Origin: an uncultured Allobosea sp. | GTDB taxonomy: Bacteria; Pseudomonadota; Alphaproteobacteria; Rhizobiales; Beijerinckiaceae | Assembly (NCBI RefSeq): GCF_945957345.1 | Contig: NZ_CAMFKW010000041.1 | Span: 1 to 51,174 of the forward strand | Length of the DNA stretch: 51,174 nt | Direction: 5' to 3' | Shown: positions 36,590 through 47,219 of the stretch, piece after piece | Position numbering within the stretch: position 1 is the stretch's first letter | How the letters are laid out: each line of letters starts with the position of its first letter | Made by a program: the position numbers and the translations under genes | Notes under the pieces: generated by a model | What the model was told of the DNA's origin: nothing | The model's database searches: none | Seen by the model: the letters and a program-made list of their open reading frames with translations, nothing else

Positions 36590-37030
36590 CTACCAGCGCG
36601 ACCCACGGGCAGGCCGGAGAGGGCGGCAGCCACGACGGTTGCAGGTACTTTCCCAGACGCGCCCGTTCCCGTCGATGCAGCGGCTCGGGTTGCAGTCAAA
36701 GCCTTCTCCGCCATAACCACCACCCCACTGGCGCGGCGGGGGAGGCGGAGGAGCGCCATAACCTGGCACGCCGCCGTAGCCTCCCCCGCCATATCCTCCA
36801 CCGCCCCCGATGCGGCCGACAGGTCCGCTGCTTGGTCGGCAGCCATAGCGATCGCACGTCGATTGCGTGTAGACGCCGGTCCGAGGATCGATGCAGCTTG
36901 CCGCCGTGCACTGGAGTTGGACCTGCGTGACGCCGGAATCGACCTGCATCGCGGTAATTGGCAAGGCGTTCGCTTGCGCCGCCCAGAATGCGAATACCGC
37001 AAGGGCGATGGCTCGCAGAAATGATCGCAT
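36590..37030 (-). CDS. Small secreted Cys/Gly-rich protein, function unknown
   Basis: About 146 aa from ATG 37030 (MRSFLRAIALAVFAFWAAQANA), a clear Sec signal peptide likely cut after ANA. An AAGGAG ribosome site lies upstream. The mature part has two similar Cys modules: CTAASCIDPRTGVYTQSTC with DRYGCRP, and CNPSRCIDGNGRVWESTC with NRRGCRP. A Gly/Tyr and proline-rich linker (GGGGYGGGGYGG, PPPPPP) separates them. Each module has four cysteines, which suggests disulphides in the periplasm. No family is recognised. It may be a surface or matrix protein, but no direct link to the polysaccharide genes is shown. Confidence 0.7.
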   Translation of the reverse strand: MRSFLRAIALAVFAFWAAQANALPITAMQVDSGVTQVQLQCTAASCIDPRTGVYTQSTCDRYGCRPSSGPVGRIGGGGGYGGGGYGGVPGYGAPPPPPPRQWGGGYGGEGFDCNPSRCIDGNGRVWESTCNRRGCRPLRPARGSRW

Positions 37031-37222
37031 GGTCGTGACTCCTTCAGCACCGAAGATACGCGTGCGATTCTGAACAGTTCCCTGCTGAAGATCGAGCATG
37101 CTTCATATATGCAGCCTTGTCCCGACGAAGCAGCTCTGCCGGTAGCCGGGTGGACAGCCTATGATGATGCCTACTTTGCTCGGCGGACGATCGCGGAGCG
37201 GGGTTCGCTGTGAGAGGACTGC

Positions 37223-39262
37223 ATGAGTTTCCGCAACATCCACGCTCACGGTCTCGTTCGCATCGCTTGCGCTGCGCCGCGCTTGAAGGTGGCCGATCCG
37301 GCCTTCAACGTCGCCGAGACCATTGCCCTGCTGCGGCGGGCGGAAGAGGGCGGCGCTTCGCTCTGCCTGTTCCCGGAGCTCGGCATCAGCGCCTATGCGA
37401 TCGACGACCTGCTGCAGCAGAACGCCCTGCTCGATGCGGTCAAGGAGGCCTTGGCGCGGCTCGTCGCGGAAAGCCGGAGTATGCGTTGCATCGCAGTGGT
37501 CGGCGCGCCCTTGCGGGTCGATGGGCGGCTGTTCAATTGCGCGATCGCGATCCATCGCGGCCGCATCCTCGCGGCCACGCCGAAAACCTATCTGCCGAAC
37601 TACCGCGAATTCTATGAGCGCCGCCAGTTCGCTTCGGGCGAGCGGGCTGCCGCGCTCTATATCGAGCTCTGCGGCCAGGAGGTGCCTTTCGGCACCGACA
37701 TTCTGCTGACGGCGACCGACATTCCCGATCTCACCGTCCATATGGAGATCTGCGAGGATGTCTGGACGCCGATTCCGCCCTCGTCCTATGCCGCGCTTGC
37801 CGGCGCGACACTGCTGCTCAATCTCTCGGCCTCGAACGTCACCATCGGCAAGTCCGATTGGCGTCACGCCCTTTGCAAGGCCCATTCCGGCCGCTGCATC
37901 GCGGCTTACGCCTACTCTGCCGCGAGCACGGGTGAATCGACCACCGATCTCGCCTGGGACGGGCAGGCGATGATCTACGAGAACGGCGCGCTCCTGGCCG
38001 AGGCTGAGCGTTTCGCCGCAGAGCCGCAGCTCATCCTCGCCGATATCGATCTCGAACGGCTGGCGATGGACCGCATCCGCCAGAACACCTTCGGCGACAG
38101 TGCCGATCTCAACCGTGACCGGCTCGGCTTCCGCCGCATCGAGTTCGCGCTGGAGCCTGATCGCGACAGTGATCTCGGCCTTGCCCGCGAGGTCGATCGC
38201 TTCCCCTTCGTGCCCAACGACGACGCAAGGCTGAACGAACTGTGCTTCGAGGCCTACAACATCCAGTCGCATGGCCTGCGCAAGCGGCTGGAGAGCACGC
38301 GGTTGGAAAAGGTGGTGATCGGCGTCTCCGGCGGCCTCGATTCGACGCAGGCCCTGATCGTCGCGGCCCATACCTTCGATGCGCTCGGCCTGCCCCGCGA
38401 AAACATCCTCGCCTATACCCTGCCGGCCTTCGCCACCAGCAAGGACACCAAGGACAATGCCTGGCGCCTGATGCGGGCGCTCGGTGTCAGCGCCGAGGAG
38501 ATCGACATGACGCCGGCCTGCCGGCAGATGCTGGTCGATATCGGGCATCCTTTCGCCGCGGGCGAGCCCGTCTACGATATTACATTCGAGAACGTGCAGG
38601 CCGGTGCGCGCACCTCCGTGCTCTTCCGTCTCGCCAACCGACATAATGCGCTGGTGATGGGCACGGGCGATCTGTCGGAGCTGGCGCTTGGCTGGTGCAC
38701 CTATGGCGTCGGCGATCACATGTCGCACTACAACGTCAACGGCTCGGTGCCGAAGACGCTGATCCAGCATCTGATCCGCTGGGTCGCCCAGTCCGGCCGC
38801 TTCGGGGCGGAGGCGTCGGACGTCATGCTCGACATCCTCGCGACCGAAATCTCGCCGGAGCTGGTGCCGGGCGACGGCGACAAGCCCGCGCAGAAGACCG
38901 AGGATTTCGTCGGCCCCTATGCGCTGCAGGATTTCAACCTGTTCTACACGACGCGCTACGGCTTTAGGCCCAGCAAGATCGCCTTTCTCTCCGAGCATGC
39001 CTGGCGCGATGCCGGGGCAGGGGACTGGCCGCCGAACATGGAGGCGGCCAAGCGCGTCGCCTATGACCTGCCGGTGATCAAGCGCTGGCTCGGCGTCTTC
39101 ATCCGCCGCTTCTTCGAGACCAGCCAGTTCAAGCGCTCGGCCGTGCCGAACGGTCCGAAGGTGTCGTCCGGCGGCTCGCTCTCGCCGCGCGGCGACTGGC
39201 GCGCGCCGAGCGACGCGTCGGCCGCACCCTGGCTCAAGGATTGGGAGCGCATCCCGGACTAA
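37223..39262 (+). CDS. nadE: Glutamine-dependent NAD+ synthetase
   Basis: 679 aa. The N-terminal nitrilase-type glutaminase domain carries the triad Glu52 ([11 protein letters not shown]), Lys121 ([14 protein letters not shown]) and Cys177 (MEICEDVW). The C-terminal synthetase has the PP-loop GVSGGLDST with SGGLDST at about 369-375, then [12 protein letters not shown]. It converts nicotinate adenine dinucleotide to NAD with ATP and glutamine. Length and domain order match the large NadE form. A GAGAGGA ribosome site precedes the ATG. The gene is transcribed divergently from the Cys-rich protein and appears to be a housekeeping gene bordering the glycan locus. Confidence 0.93.
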   Translation: MSFRNIHAHGLVRIACAAPRLKVADPAFNVAETIALLRRAEEGGASLCLFPELGISAYAIDDLLQQNALLDAVKEALARLVAESRSMRCIAVVGAPLRVDGRLFNCAIAIHRGRILAATPKTYLPNYREFYERRQFASGERAAALYIELCGQEVPFGTDILLTATDIPDLTVHMEICEDVWTPIPPSSYAALAGATLLLNLSASNVTIGKSDWRHALCKAHSGRCIAAYAYSAASTGESTTDLAWDGQAMIYENGALLAEAERFAAEPQLILADIDLERLAMDRIRQNTFGDSADLNRDRLGFRRIEFALEPDRDSDLGLAREVDRFPFVPNDDARLNELCFEAYNIQSHGLRKRLESTRLEKVVIGVSGGLDSTQALIVAAHTFDALGLPRENILAYTLPAFATSKDTKDNAWRLMRALGVSAEEIDMTPACRQMLVDIGHPFAAGEPVYDITFENVQAGARTSVLFRLANRHNALVMGTGDLSELALGWCTYGVGDHMSHYNVNGSVPKTLIQHLIRWVAQSGRFGAEASDVMLDILATEISPELVPGDGDKPAQKTEDFVGPYALQDFNLFYTTRYGFRPSKIAFLSEHAWRDAGAGDWPPNMEAAKRVAYDLPVIKRWLGVFIRRFFETSQFKRSAVPNGPKVSSGGSLSPRGDWRAPSDASAAPWLKDWERIPD

Positions 39263-39312
39263 ATGCCGGGAGGCTCTTGTCGCCTTCTCCGCGAACGTAT
39301 TACCGTAACCGC

Positions 39313-39451
39313 GTTCTCAGGGCGGGGCGAAATTCCCCACCGGCGGTATGCGGCCTCGGCCGTGAGCCCGCGAGCGCCCTCCTTCGGGAGGGGTCAGCAG
39401 ATCAGGTGCGAGGCCTGAGCCGACGGTCACAGTCCGGATGAAAGAGAACGT
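39313..39451 (+). promoter_or_regulatory. FMN riboswitch (RFN element)
   Basis: The terminal stem pairs CGTTCTC at 39313-39319 with GAGAACG at 39445-39451. Conserved cores include GGGCGGGG, AATTCCCCACCGGCGGT, GGTCAGCAGATC, GGTGCGAG and AGTCCGGATGAAAGAGAAC, as in known FMN aptamers. It sits in the leader of the lumazine synthase gene at 39531. High FMN should lower expression, probably at translation, since the ribosome site AAAGGAG lies about 70 bases downstream and no clear terminator is visible. Confidence 0.95.
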
Positions 39452-39530
39452 GTCCGCCGTCCGCGCCTTCCGGCGCGGCGCTGGCTCGTGATCGCCTTGG
39501 GTGACGTGTCTGTCGCGAAAGGAGATCACC

Positions 39531-39965
39531 ATGACACTCGCCCGTTACGCCTTCATCAAAGCCGCCTGGCACGCCGATATCGTCGATCAGGCGCTCAAGG
39601 GCTTTTGTGAGGTTATTCCCGCCGATCAGGTCGATGTCTTCGACGTGCCTGGCGCCTTCGAGATGCCGCTGCTGGCCCGCGACCTCGCAAACACGGGTCG
39701 CTATGCGGCCGTCGCCGCAGCGGCGCTGGTTGTCGATGGTGGCATCTACCGCCACGAATTCGTCGCGCAGGCCGTGGTCGATGGCCTGATGCGCGCTGGC
39801 CTGGACTCGGGCGTGCCGGTCCTGTCGGTCTCGCTGACCCCGCATCATTATCGCGACGGCGCGCATCACGGCGACATCTACCGGGCGCATTTCGTCACCA
39901 AGGGTCGCGAGGCCGCGGAGGCGGCGTTGATGATCTTGCGCACCCGCGCGCGCCTCGCCGCCTGA
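39531..39965 (+). CDS. ribH: 6,7-dimethyl-8-ribityllumazine synthase, RibH2 type
   Basis: 144 aa from ATG 39531 after AAAGGAG. FIKAAWHADIVDQAL, FDVPGAFEMPLLA, TGRYAAVAAAALVVDGGIYR and LTPHHYRDGAHH are close to Brucella and rhizobial RibH2. The enzyme condenses 5-amino-6-ribitylaminouracil with 3,4-dihydroxy-2-butanone 4-phosphate to give the riboflavin precursor. RibH2 proteins form decamers and often exist beside a RibH1 in the main rib operon. It stands alone behind an FMN riboswitch, which matches reported RibH2 gene arrangements. An in-frame start at 39501 lacks a ribosome site. Confidence 0.93.
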   Translation: MTLARYAFIKAAWHADIVDQALKGFCEVIPADQVDVFDVPGAFEMPLLARDLANTGRYAAVAAAALVVDGGIYRHEFVAQAVVDGLMRAGLDSGVPVLSVSLTPHHYRDGAHHGDIYRAHFVTKGREAAEAALMILRTRARLAA

Positions 39966-40033
39966 TCCGGTCGAAAGGCGACAGCTGCCCGGCGAAAGGC
40001 TCGCCACTCAGCCGGAGCATGGTCAAGCCCACG

Positions 40034-40061
40034 AGAAAGCCCGCGGCTTGCGCCGCGGGTT
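40034..40061 (-). terminator. Rho-independent terminator of the yeiH-like gene
   Basis: CCCGCGGC at 40040-40047 pairs with GCCGCGGG at 40052-40059. On the minus strand the stem is followed by CTTTCTCG. It lies just after the stop of the minus-strand gene (40098) and also after ribH on the other strand, so it may work in both directions. Confidence 0.65.
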
Positions 40062-40097
40062 GATCCTGTCGAATGTCCGCGGTGCAGCCGCTCGCGC

Positions 40098-41180
40098 TCA
40101 GGCAATGCCGAGCAGGCGGATGAGCCCGAGGCTGATGGCCGTCAGCGCGATCAGGGACAGGGTGACCGCCGCGGTGACCCGCCCGCCGGCACGGGCGACG
40201 ACACGGACGTCCACGCCCAGGCCCAGGGCCGCCATCGAGATGATGGTGAAAATGCCAGCGGTCTTGGCGATCGGGGCAAGCATGACCTCCGGGATCAGGC
40301 CATGGCTGCGCAAGGCCGCCATGCCGAGGAAGGCGATGATGAACCAGGGCACGAGCTTGTTGACGGCCAGCCGCCGCGAAGCCGGCCGAGCGCCGCTTGC
40401 CTCGGTGTCTTCCCGCAAACGATGCCCCAGCACGGAGAGCGCAAGCACGACGGGTCCCAGCATGAGGACACGGACGAGCTTCACCAGGGTCCCGATCTGG
40501 ACGCTCGCCGCCGCAACCGGCGCGGTCGCGGCCAGGACCTGCGGAACGGCATAGACCGTGAGGCCGGCGAGAACGCCATACTGGGTCTCGGTCAGGCTCA
40601 GGATCGGAACCAGAAGCGGCAGCCCGAGCACGACCAGGACGCCGAGCACCGCGGTGAAGGCGATGGAGGCCGCGACATCCTTGCCGTCGGCGCCGATCAC
40701 CGGCGCGACGGCGGCGATGGCGGAATTGCCGCAGATCGAATTGCCGCAGGCGACCAGAACGGCCATGCGCTTCGGCAGCCCGAGCGCCCGGCCGAGCAGG
40801 AAGCTGGAGACGAGCGCCATCGCGACCACGACCGCGATCCCGGCGAGCAGGGCAGGCCCGGCGGCGATGATCATCGCCACGTTCAGGGAGGCGCCGAGCA
40901 GCACGATGGCGATTTCCAGAACCATCTTCGCCGAGAAGGCGATGCCCGGGCGCCAACGATCGGAGGGCGTCCAGACGGTACGGATGGCCGTGCCGATCAG
41001 GATCGCCAGCACCAGGGCCTCCAGCCAGGCGCGGCCTGTGGCGAGGGCTTCGAGATGCTCCAGCCCGAAGGCGACGGTGCTGATGCAAGCGCAGAGCGCG
41101 AAGCCGGGCAGGATGCGTCCCGCGCTCCGCAGAAGAGAGCTGGACGGTGCGGGCAAGGGAGCGGGGGAGTGGATGGACAT
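40098..41180 (-). CDS. YeiH/UPF0324 family membrane protein, putative sulfate exporter
   Basis: 360 aa with about ten hydrophobic helices. GNSICGNSAIAAVAPVIGADG is the family's central signature, supported by AVLVACGNS and an N-terminal PGFALCACISTVAFGLEHLE. Members are integral inner-membrane proteins annotated as putative sulfate exporters and often linked to taurine or cysteate metabolism. The ATG at 41180 is preceded by GGAG and by a hairpin in the leader. No LysR regulator is adjacent. The family call is solid, but the substrate is only inferred from the family. Confidence 0.85.
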   Translation of the reverse strand: MSIHSPAPLPAPSSSLLRSAGRILPGFALCACISTVAFGLEHLEALATGRAWLEALVLAILIGTAIRTVWTPSDRWRPGIAFSAKMVLEIAIVLLGASLNVAMIIAAGPALLAGIAVVVAMALVSSFLLGRALGLPKRMAVLVACGNSICGNSAIAAVAPVIGADGKDVAASIAFTAVLGVLVVLGLPLLVPILSLTETQYGVLAGLTVYAVPQVLAATAPVAAASVQIGTLVKLVRVLMLGPVVLALSVLGHRLREDTEASGARPASRRLAVNKLVPWFIIAFLGMAALRSHGLIPEVMLAPIAKTAGIFTIISMAALGLGVDVRVVARAGGRVTAAVTLSLIALTAISLGLIRLLGIA

Positions 41181-41451
41181 AGGAGAACCTTCTTCTCCTC
41201 CGACCTAGTCGGAGAAGGATTATGCTGTCCATCGCATTATGCTGATTGCTCTGTTCGAGTGGGTCGAACGGTCGTGCAGAAAAGCCTTACACAACGAGGC
41301 CTTTGAGCAGTCTCCGTGTGGTAGCCTCGGAGAGCGACATGCGCGATATCTGGCAACGCCCCTTGCAGGCCATGTTTCACGCTGCAAGGGAAGTGGACTG
41401 AGTATTTCTGCAGTCTAACTCTGTAAGCATTTGATTCTAAATAATTTTTAC
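41181..41451. other. Intergenic region upstream of yeiH-like gene, with hairpins
   Basis: No gene is seen. A stem in the yeiH leader (about 41191-41217) pairs TCCGAC with GTCGGA around CTA and continues with an imperfect CTTCTC/GAGAAG arm. The nonamer ATTATGCTG repeats directly at 41219-41227 and 41236-41244. A separate perfect 9-bp inverted repeat, CCCTTGCAG (41360-41368) and CTGCAAGGG (41382-41390), lies further on. None has an assigned function. Confidence 0.45.
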
Positions 41452-41494
41452 AAAAAAGCGCGGGCCAACCTTTCGGGTCTGCACGTTAGCCCGC
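41452..41494 (-). terminator. Distal terminator of the dipeptide ABC operon
   Basis: On the minus strand GCGGGC-t-AAC pairs with GTT-g-GCCCGC (one mismatch) and is followed by GCGCTTTTTTG. It is the second of two tandem hairpins after the ATPase gene at 41551. Confidence 0.6.
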
Positions 41495-41499
41495 ACAAC

Positions 41500-41527
41500 A
41501 AAAAGCCCGCGGCGTGAGCCGCGGGCT
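41500..41527 (-). terminator. Proximal terminator of the dipeptide ABC operon
   Basis: A perfect 10-bp stem AGCCCGCGGC/GCCGCGGGCT around GTGA is followed on the minus strand by TTTTG. It lies about 24 bases after the ATPase stop and is a strong intrinsic terminator. Confidence 0.8.
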
Positions 41528-41550
41528 GATCGTTTCGGGCTTTGGAAGGC

Positions 41551-43401
<1,851 letters not shown>

Positions 43402-43419
43402 GTCTAGCCCTTCCCTGGA

Positions 43420-44361
43420 TTAGATGACGCGACGCGGGTCGAGCGCATCGCGCAGGCCGTCGCCGATGAAGTTGATCGAGAGCACGGTAAGGAAGATCGC
43501 GGCGCCTGGGAACAGCGCCCAGTGCGGGGCGGTGTCGAGCTGGTCCTTGGCGTCGAACAGCAGACGTCCCCAGGTCGGGATGTCCGGCGGGAAGCCGAGA
43601 CCGAGGAAGGAGAGGGTCGATTCGGCGATGATCGCCGAGGACACCTCGATCGTCGCGGCGACGATGACCGGGCCGAGCGCGTTGGGCAGGATGTGGTTGA
43701 ACATCTGGCGCGCCTTGGTCGCGCCATGGGCGCGGGCCGCCTCGACGAATTCCTTCTCGCGCAGCGAGAGGAACTGCGCGCGCACCAGACGGGCCACCGG
43801 CATCCAGCGCAGGCCGCCGATGACGACGACGATCAGCACGAAGACGCCGCCCTCGACGCCGAACACCGCCTTGAGCTGCTCGCGGAAGAGATAGATCACC
43901 AGGAGCAGCAGGGGCAGCTGCGGCAGCGACAGGAACAGGTCCGTCACCCACATCAGCACGGGGTCGGCATATTTGCGCGACATGCCGGCGAGCGCGCCGA
44001 TGATGACGCCGACCGTGGTCGCGACGATCATCGCCGCGAGGCCGACGGCGAGCGAGATGCGCCCGCCATACATCATGCGCGCCAGGATATCCTGGCCGAG
44101 ATCGTCGGTTCCGAACGGGTGCGCCCAGGACGGGCCTTGAAGCTGCGCCGAGAAGTCGATGTCGTTGATCGCCACCGGCCAGAGCCAGGGGCCGACGATG
44201 ACGCCCAGCACCAGCAGGCCGAGCACGACCGTGCTTGCCATGGCGAGCTTGTGACGGCGGAAGCGCCGCCAGGTTTCACGCGCCGGCGAGACCGATACGG
44301 CGGCCGCGGCGGCGCCTCCGGCCGGATTAGCCGAAGGAGATGCGAGGGTCGAGCCAGCCAT
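43420..44361 (-). CDS. Peptide ABC transporter permease (DppC-like)
   Basis: 313 aa. An N-terminal cytoplasmic stretch ends in WRRFRRHKLAMASTVVLGLL, the typical DppC N-terminal helix. GTDDLGQDILARMMYGGRIS is the family signature, and EFVEAARAHGATKARQMFNHI is the EAA loop that contacts the ATPase. The start lies within the last 35 bases of the DppB-like gene. It forms the inner-membrane channel together with DppB-like protein. Confidence 0.92.
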   Translation of the reverse strand: MAGSTLASPSANPAGGAAAAAVSVSPARETWRRFRRHKLAMASTVVLGLLVLGVIVGPWLWPVAINDIDFSAQLQGPSWAHPFGTDDLGQDILARMMYGGRISLAVGLAAMIVATTVGVIIGALAGMSRKYADPVLMWVTDLFLSLPQLPLLLLVIYLFREQLKAVFGVEGGVFVLIVVVIGGLRWMPVARLVRAQFLSLREKEFVEAARAHGATKARQMFNHILPNALGPVIVAATIEVSSAIIAESTLSFLGLGFPPDIPTWGRLLFDAKDQLDTAPHWALFPGAAIFLTVLSINFIGDGLRDALDPRRVI

Positions 44362-45286
44362 AAAGAAGGTCCGCGATGAGATTGAACATAACGACCAGGC
44401 AGGAGAAGACGAAAGTCACTGCCATGATCACCGGGGTGTCGTTAGCGAGGATCGCGTCGATCAGAAGCGATCCGATGCCCGGAATACGGAAGATTTGCTC
44501 GGTCACGATGGCGCCGCCGAACACGGCCGGCATCTGCAGCGCGACCAGCGTCACGACCGGGATCAGCGCGTTGCGCGTGATGTGCCGGAGCGTGACCTTG
44601 CGCTCGCTGAGGCCCTTGGCGCGCGCCGTGGTGACGTAATCGAGCCGGATGACGTCGAGCACGGCCGAGCGGACATAGCGCGTATAGGATGCCGCCTGGA
44701 ACAGGCCGAGCACCATGATGGGCATGATCGCCTGGCGGAACATCTCCCAGTACCAGCGCCAGCCCGTCGCCGCGACGTCGGAGCGGTAGACGAAGGGGAA
44801 CCAGTCGAGCGTGACTGAGAAAAGCAGGATGAACAGCAGGCCGGTGAAGAAGGTCGGCAGCGAGAAGCCGACGAAGGCGAGCGTGTTGGCGATCTGGTCG
44901 AAGACCGAATAGGGCCGCGTCGCCGCATAGATGCCGACCGGCAGCGCGATGCACAGCGCCAGGATCTGCGAGGAGCCGACGACGAAGAGCGTGGTCGGGA
45001 CGCGCTGCAGGATGAGCTGGTCGACATTGATGCGGCTGGCGAAGGAGAAGCCCCAGTCGCCATGCGCCATGTTCGACAGCCAGCGCAGATAACGCACGAA
45101 GATCGGGTCGTTCAGGCCGAAGCTGGCGCGGATGGCCTCGCGCACCTCGGGAGGCACGTTCGGATTGGTCGCCATTTCCGAGAAGGGGTCGCCCGGCGCC
45201 AGCGCCAGGATCGTGAACAGGATCACGCTGATCCCGAGCAGGCTGGGGATGGCTATCAGCAACCGCCTCAACAGATATGTCGCCAT
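44327..45286 (-). CDS. Peptide ABC transporter permease (DppB-like)
   Basis: 319 aa starting MATYLLRRLLIAIPSLLGISV, the typical first helix of DppB. LAPGDPFSEM and FGLNDPIFVRYLRWLSNMAHG form the conserved periplasmic loop, and DYVTTARAKGLSERKVTLRHI is the EAA loop. About six membrane helices are visible. It lies 145 bases after the binding-protein gene, with a strong hairpin between them that could lower permease expression relative to the binding protein. Confidence 0.92.
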   Translation of the reverse strand: MATYLLRRLLIAIPSLLGISVILFTILALAPGDPFSEMATNPNVPPEVREAIRASFGLNDPIFVRYLRWLSNMAHGDWGFSFASRINVDQLILQRVPTTLFVVGSSQILALCIALPVGIYAATRPYSVFDQIANTLAFVGFSLPTFFTGLLFILLFSVTLDWFPFVYRSDVAATGWRWYWEMFRQAIMPIMVLGLFQAASYTRYVRSAVLDVIRLDYVTTARAKGLSERKVTLRHITRNALIPVVTLVALQMPAVFGGAIVTEQIFRIPGIGSLLIDAILANDTPVIMAVTFVFSCLVVMFNLIADLLYGWLDPRISFG

Positions 45287-45333
45287 GAAGTCGTCCTGTG
45301 CGCGGCCAGGCCGCGGTCAATGCGAAGAAGAAA

Positions 45334-45380
45334 CTGCCGGCCTGCATGGTCGGGTGAGCGACAGCGGTGCAGGCCGGCAG
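45334..45380 (-). terminator. Intercistronic hairpin, possible partial terminator in the ABC operon
   Basis: A perfect 13-bp inverted repeat, CTGCCGGCCTGCA (45334-45346) and TGCAGGCCGGCAG (45368-45380), encloses 21 bases. On the minus strand the stem is followed by TTTCTTCTT. It lies between the binding-protein and permease genes, where such elements often stabilise upstream mRNA or cause partial termination. Confidence 0.65.
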
Positions 45381-45431
45381 GTCATCGTGCTGCCGCGCGC
45401 CGGGGCGCTCGGCAGGAGCGGTCCTTAATGA

Positions 45432-47219
45432 TCAGGTGCGATACCAGCTGGCAAGGTTCCAGGTGTCGCAATCCCAGCCGGAAGTCTGCGGCTTGAGGTT
45501 GTTCGCCGCCGCCACGACGCGTGGGCGCGACAGGATCGGCAGCAGGATATTGGCCTCGCAGAAGATCTCGTTGACCTTGATCAGCAGCGCGGCGCGCTTC
45601 GCCGGATCGAGCTCCGTCTTGGCCGCGTTATAGGCCTTGTCGGCCTCGGGATCCGAGTAGCGGGAGACGTTGCGGCCCAGCCACTTGTTCTCCTTGTTGC
45701 AGATCTCCCAGGACACGCACTGGTTCAGGAACAGCCCGGTATCCGGCTGCGTCTGCGTCGTCGTATACATCTCGATGTCGCAGTACAGCTTGGTGTAGGT
45801 GTCGGGATTGGCGACGTCCGACGAGAAGAACACCGAAGCGGTGACCGACTTCAGCTCCAGATCGATGCCGGCGCGCTGGCAGGCCTGCTTGATGATGGCC
45901 TGGGTCTTCTGACGCGGCGCGTTGATCGAGGTCTGGTAGACGTATTTGAGCTTCTTGCCGTCCTTTTCGCGGATGCCGTCGGAGCCCTTCTTCCAGCCGG
46001 CGTCGTCGAGGATCTTGTTGGCCTTGTCGACGTTGAACTCGTACTTGAGCTTCTCCGACTTGAAGCGCTTCGGCTCGTTGGTAAAGCTCGCGGTTGCGGT
46101 GCCGCCGCGGCCGTAGATGAACTTCTGGATCGATTCGCGGTCGATCAGCAGGTTGATCGCCTGGCGCACGGCCGGGTCCGTCAGGGTCGGGTGCTTGGTC
46201 TTGACGCTGGAGCGCTCGCCATCGACCTCGGTCCACGGATCCGTCGTGTTCAGGATGATGAACTCGATATCGCCCGCCGGCGCGGTGAGGACGCGGCCGC
46301 GGCCGCCGGCTTCCATGCGCTTGAGGACCTCGTCCTCGACCTGGAGATTCCAGGCGTAGTCGTATTCGCCGGTCTGGAGCACTGCGCGGGCCGCGGAGAC
46401 CGCATCGCCGCCGCCCTTGGCTTCGACCGTGTCGAATGCCGGCTTGTTCTTGACGTGGTAGTTCTCGTTACGCGTGCCGGTCAGGATGTCGCCCGGCTTG
46501 AAATCGGCGAACTTGTAGGGACCGGTGCCGACGGGCTTCAGGTTGGCCGGGGCTTCGCGCGACTTGGCGCCCTTGTACTCGCCGAAATGATGTTTCGGGA
46601 TGATCATGCCGGCGACGCCGACGAAGGCGTCGGCCCAGAACGGCGTCGGCTCCTTGAAGATCACCTTGATGGTGTGATCGTCGACCTTCTCGACCTTGAT
46701 GTCCTTGTAGGAGCCGGTCGTATAGGCGGCGGTTGCCGGGTCGGCGGCATATTCCCAGGTGAAGACGGCGTCGTCGGCCGTCAGCGGCTTGCCGTCATGC
46801 CACTTCACGTCCTTCTTCAGCTTCCAGGTGACGGACTTGCCGTCAGCGGCCAGGCCACCGTTCTCCTTGCTGGGGATCTCGGCCGCGAGCTGCGGGATCA
46901 GGTTGCCGTCCTCGTCCCAGCCGGCGAGCGGTTCGTAGAAGATGCGGGACGCGATCTGGTCCTTGGTGCCCGAGGCGAAATGCGGGTTGAGCAGGGTTGG
47001 GGCCTGCCAGAGCAGGATCTTCAGGGCGCCGGCGCCGCCGGCCTTGGTCGGCTTGTAGTCGTCGGCCGGCTGGGCCATCGCGACGTCGTTCCAGACCAGA
47101 ATCTGGCTGGCGAGCGGTGCGCTGATGCCCACCGCCATCATCTTTTGCATGAAGGAGCGCCGCGACAGCGCACCATCCTTCACATCCGCGACCAAGCCGC
47201 GGATTTCCTGCTCTTTCAT
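45432..47219 (-). CDS. Peptide-type ABC transporter substrate-binding protein (SBP family 5)
   Basis: 595 aa from ATG 47219 (MKEQEIRGLV), with GGAGG six bases upstream. A twin-arginine signal (SRRSFMQKMMAVGISAPLAS) precedes the mature protein, so Tat export is likely. LTADDAVFTWEYAADP, GTGPYKFADFKPGD and LTDPAVRQAINLLIDRESIQ are SBP_bac_5 features. The mature part binds a peptide or other solute and delivers it to the DppB/DppC-like permeases. Upstream in-frame sequence to 47360 lacks support. It is the first gene of its operon. Confidence 0.92.
   Translation of the reverse strand: MKEQEIRGLVADVKDGALSRRSFMQKMMAVGISAPLASQILVWNDVAMAQPADDYKPTKAGGAGALKILLWQAPTLLNPHFASGTKDQIASRIFYEPLAGWDEDGNLIPQLAAEIPSKENGGLAADGKSVTWKLKKDVKWHDGKPLTADDAVFTWEYAADPATAAYTTGSYKDIKVEKVDDHTIKVIFKEPTPFWADAFVGVAGMIIPKHHFGEYKGAKSREAPANLKPVGTGPYKFADFKPGDILTGTRNENYHVKNKPAFDTVEAKGGGDAVSAARAVLQTGEYDYAWNLQVEDEVLKRMEAGGRGRVLTAPAGDIEFIILNTTDPWTEVDGERSSVKTKHPTLTDPAVRQAINLLIDRESIQKFIYGRGGTATASFTNEPKRFKSEKLKYEFNVDKANKILDDAGWKKGSDGIREKDGKKLKYVYQTSINAPRQKTQAIIKQACQRAGIDLELKSVTASVFFSSDVANPDTYTKLYCDIEMYTTTQTQPDTGLFLNQCVSWEICNKENKWLGRNVSRYSDPEADKAYNAAKTELDPAKRAALLIKVNEIFCEANILLPILSRPRVVAAANNLKPQTSGWDCDTWNLASWYRT

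Noticed and set aside
36529..37050. 173-aa alternative frame over the Cys/Gly-rich gene
   Set aside because: It is Arg/Ser-rich without a signal peptide, whereas the other frame has a ribosome site, a signal peptide and repeated Cys modules.
37103..38998. 631-aa open frame antisense to nadE
   Set aside because: The nadE triad and PP-loop lie on the plus strand across the whole stretch. The antisense frame is a codon-bias shadow.
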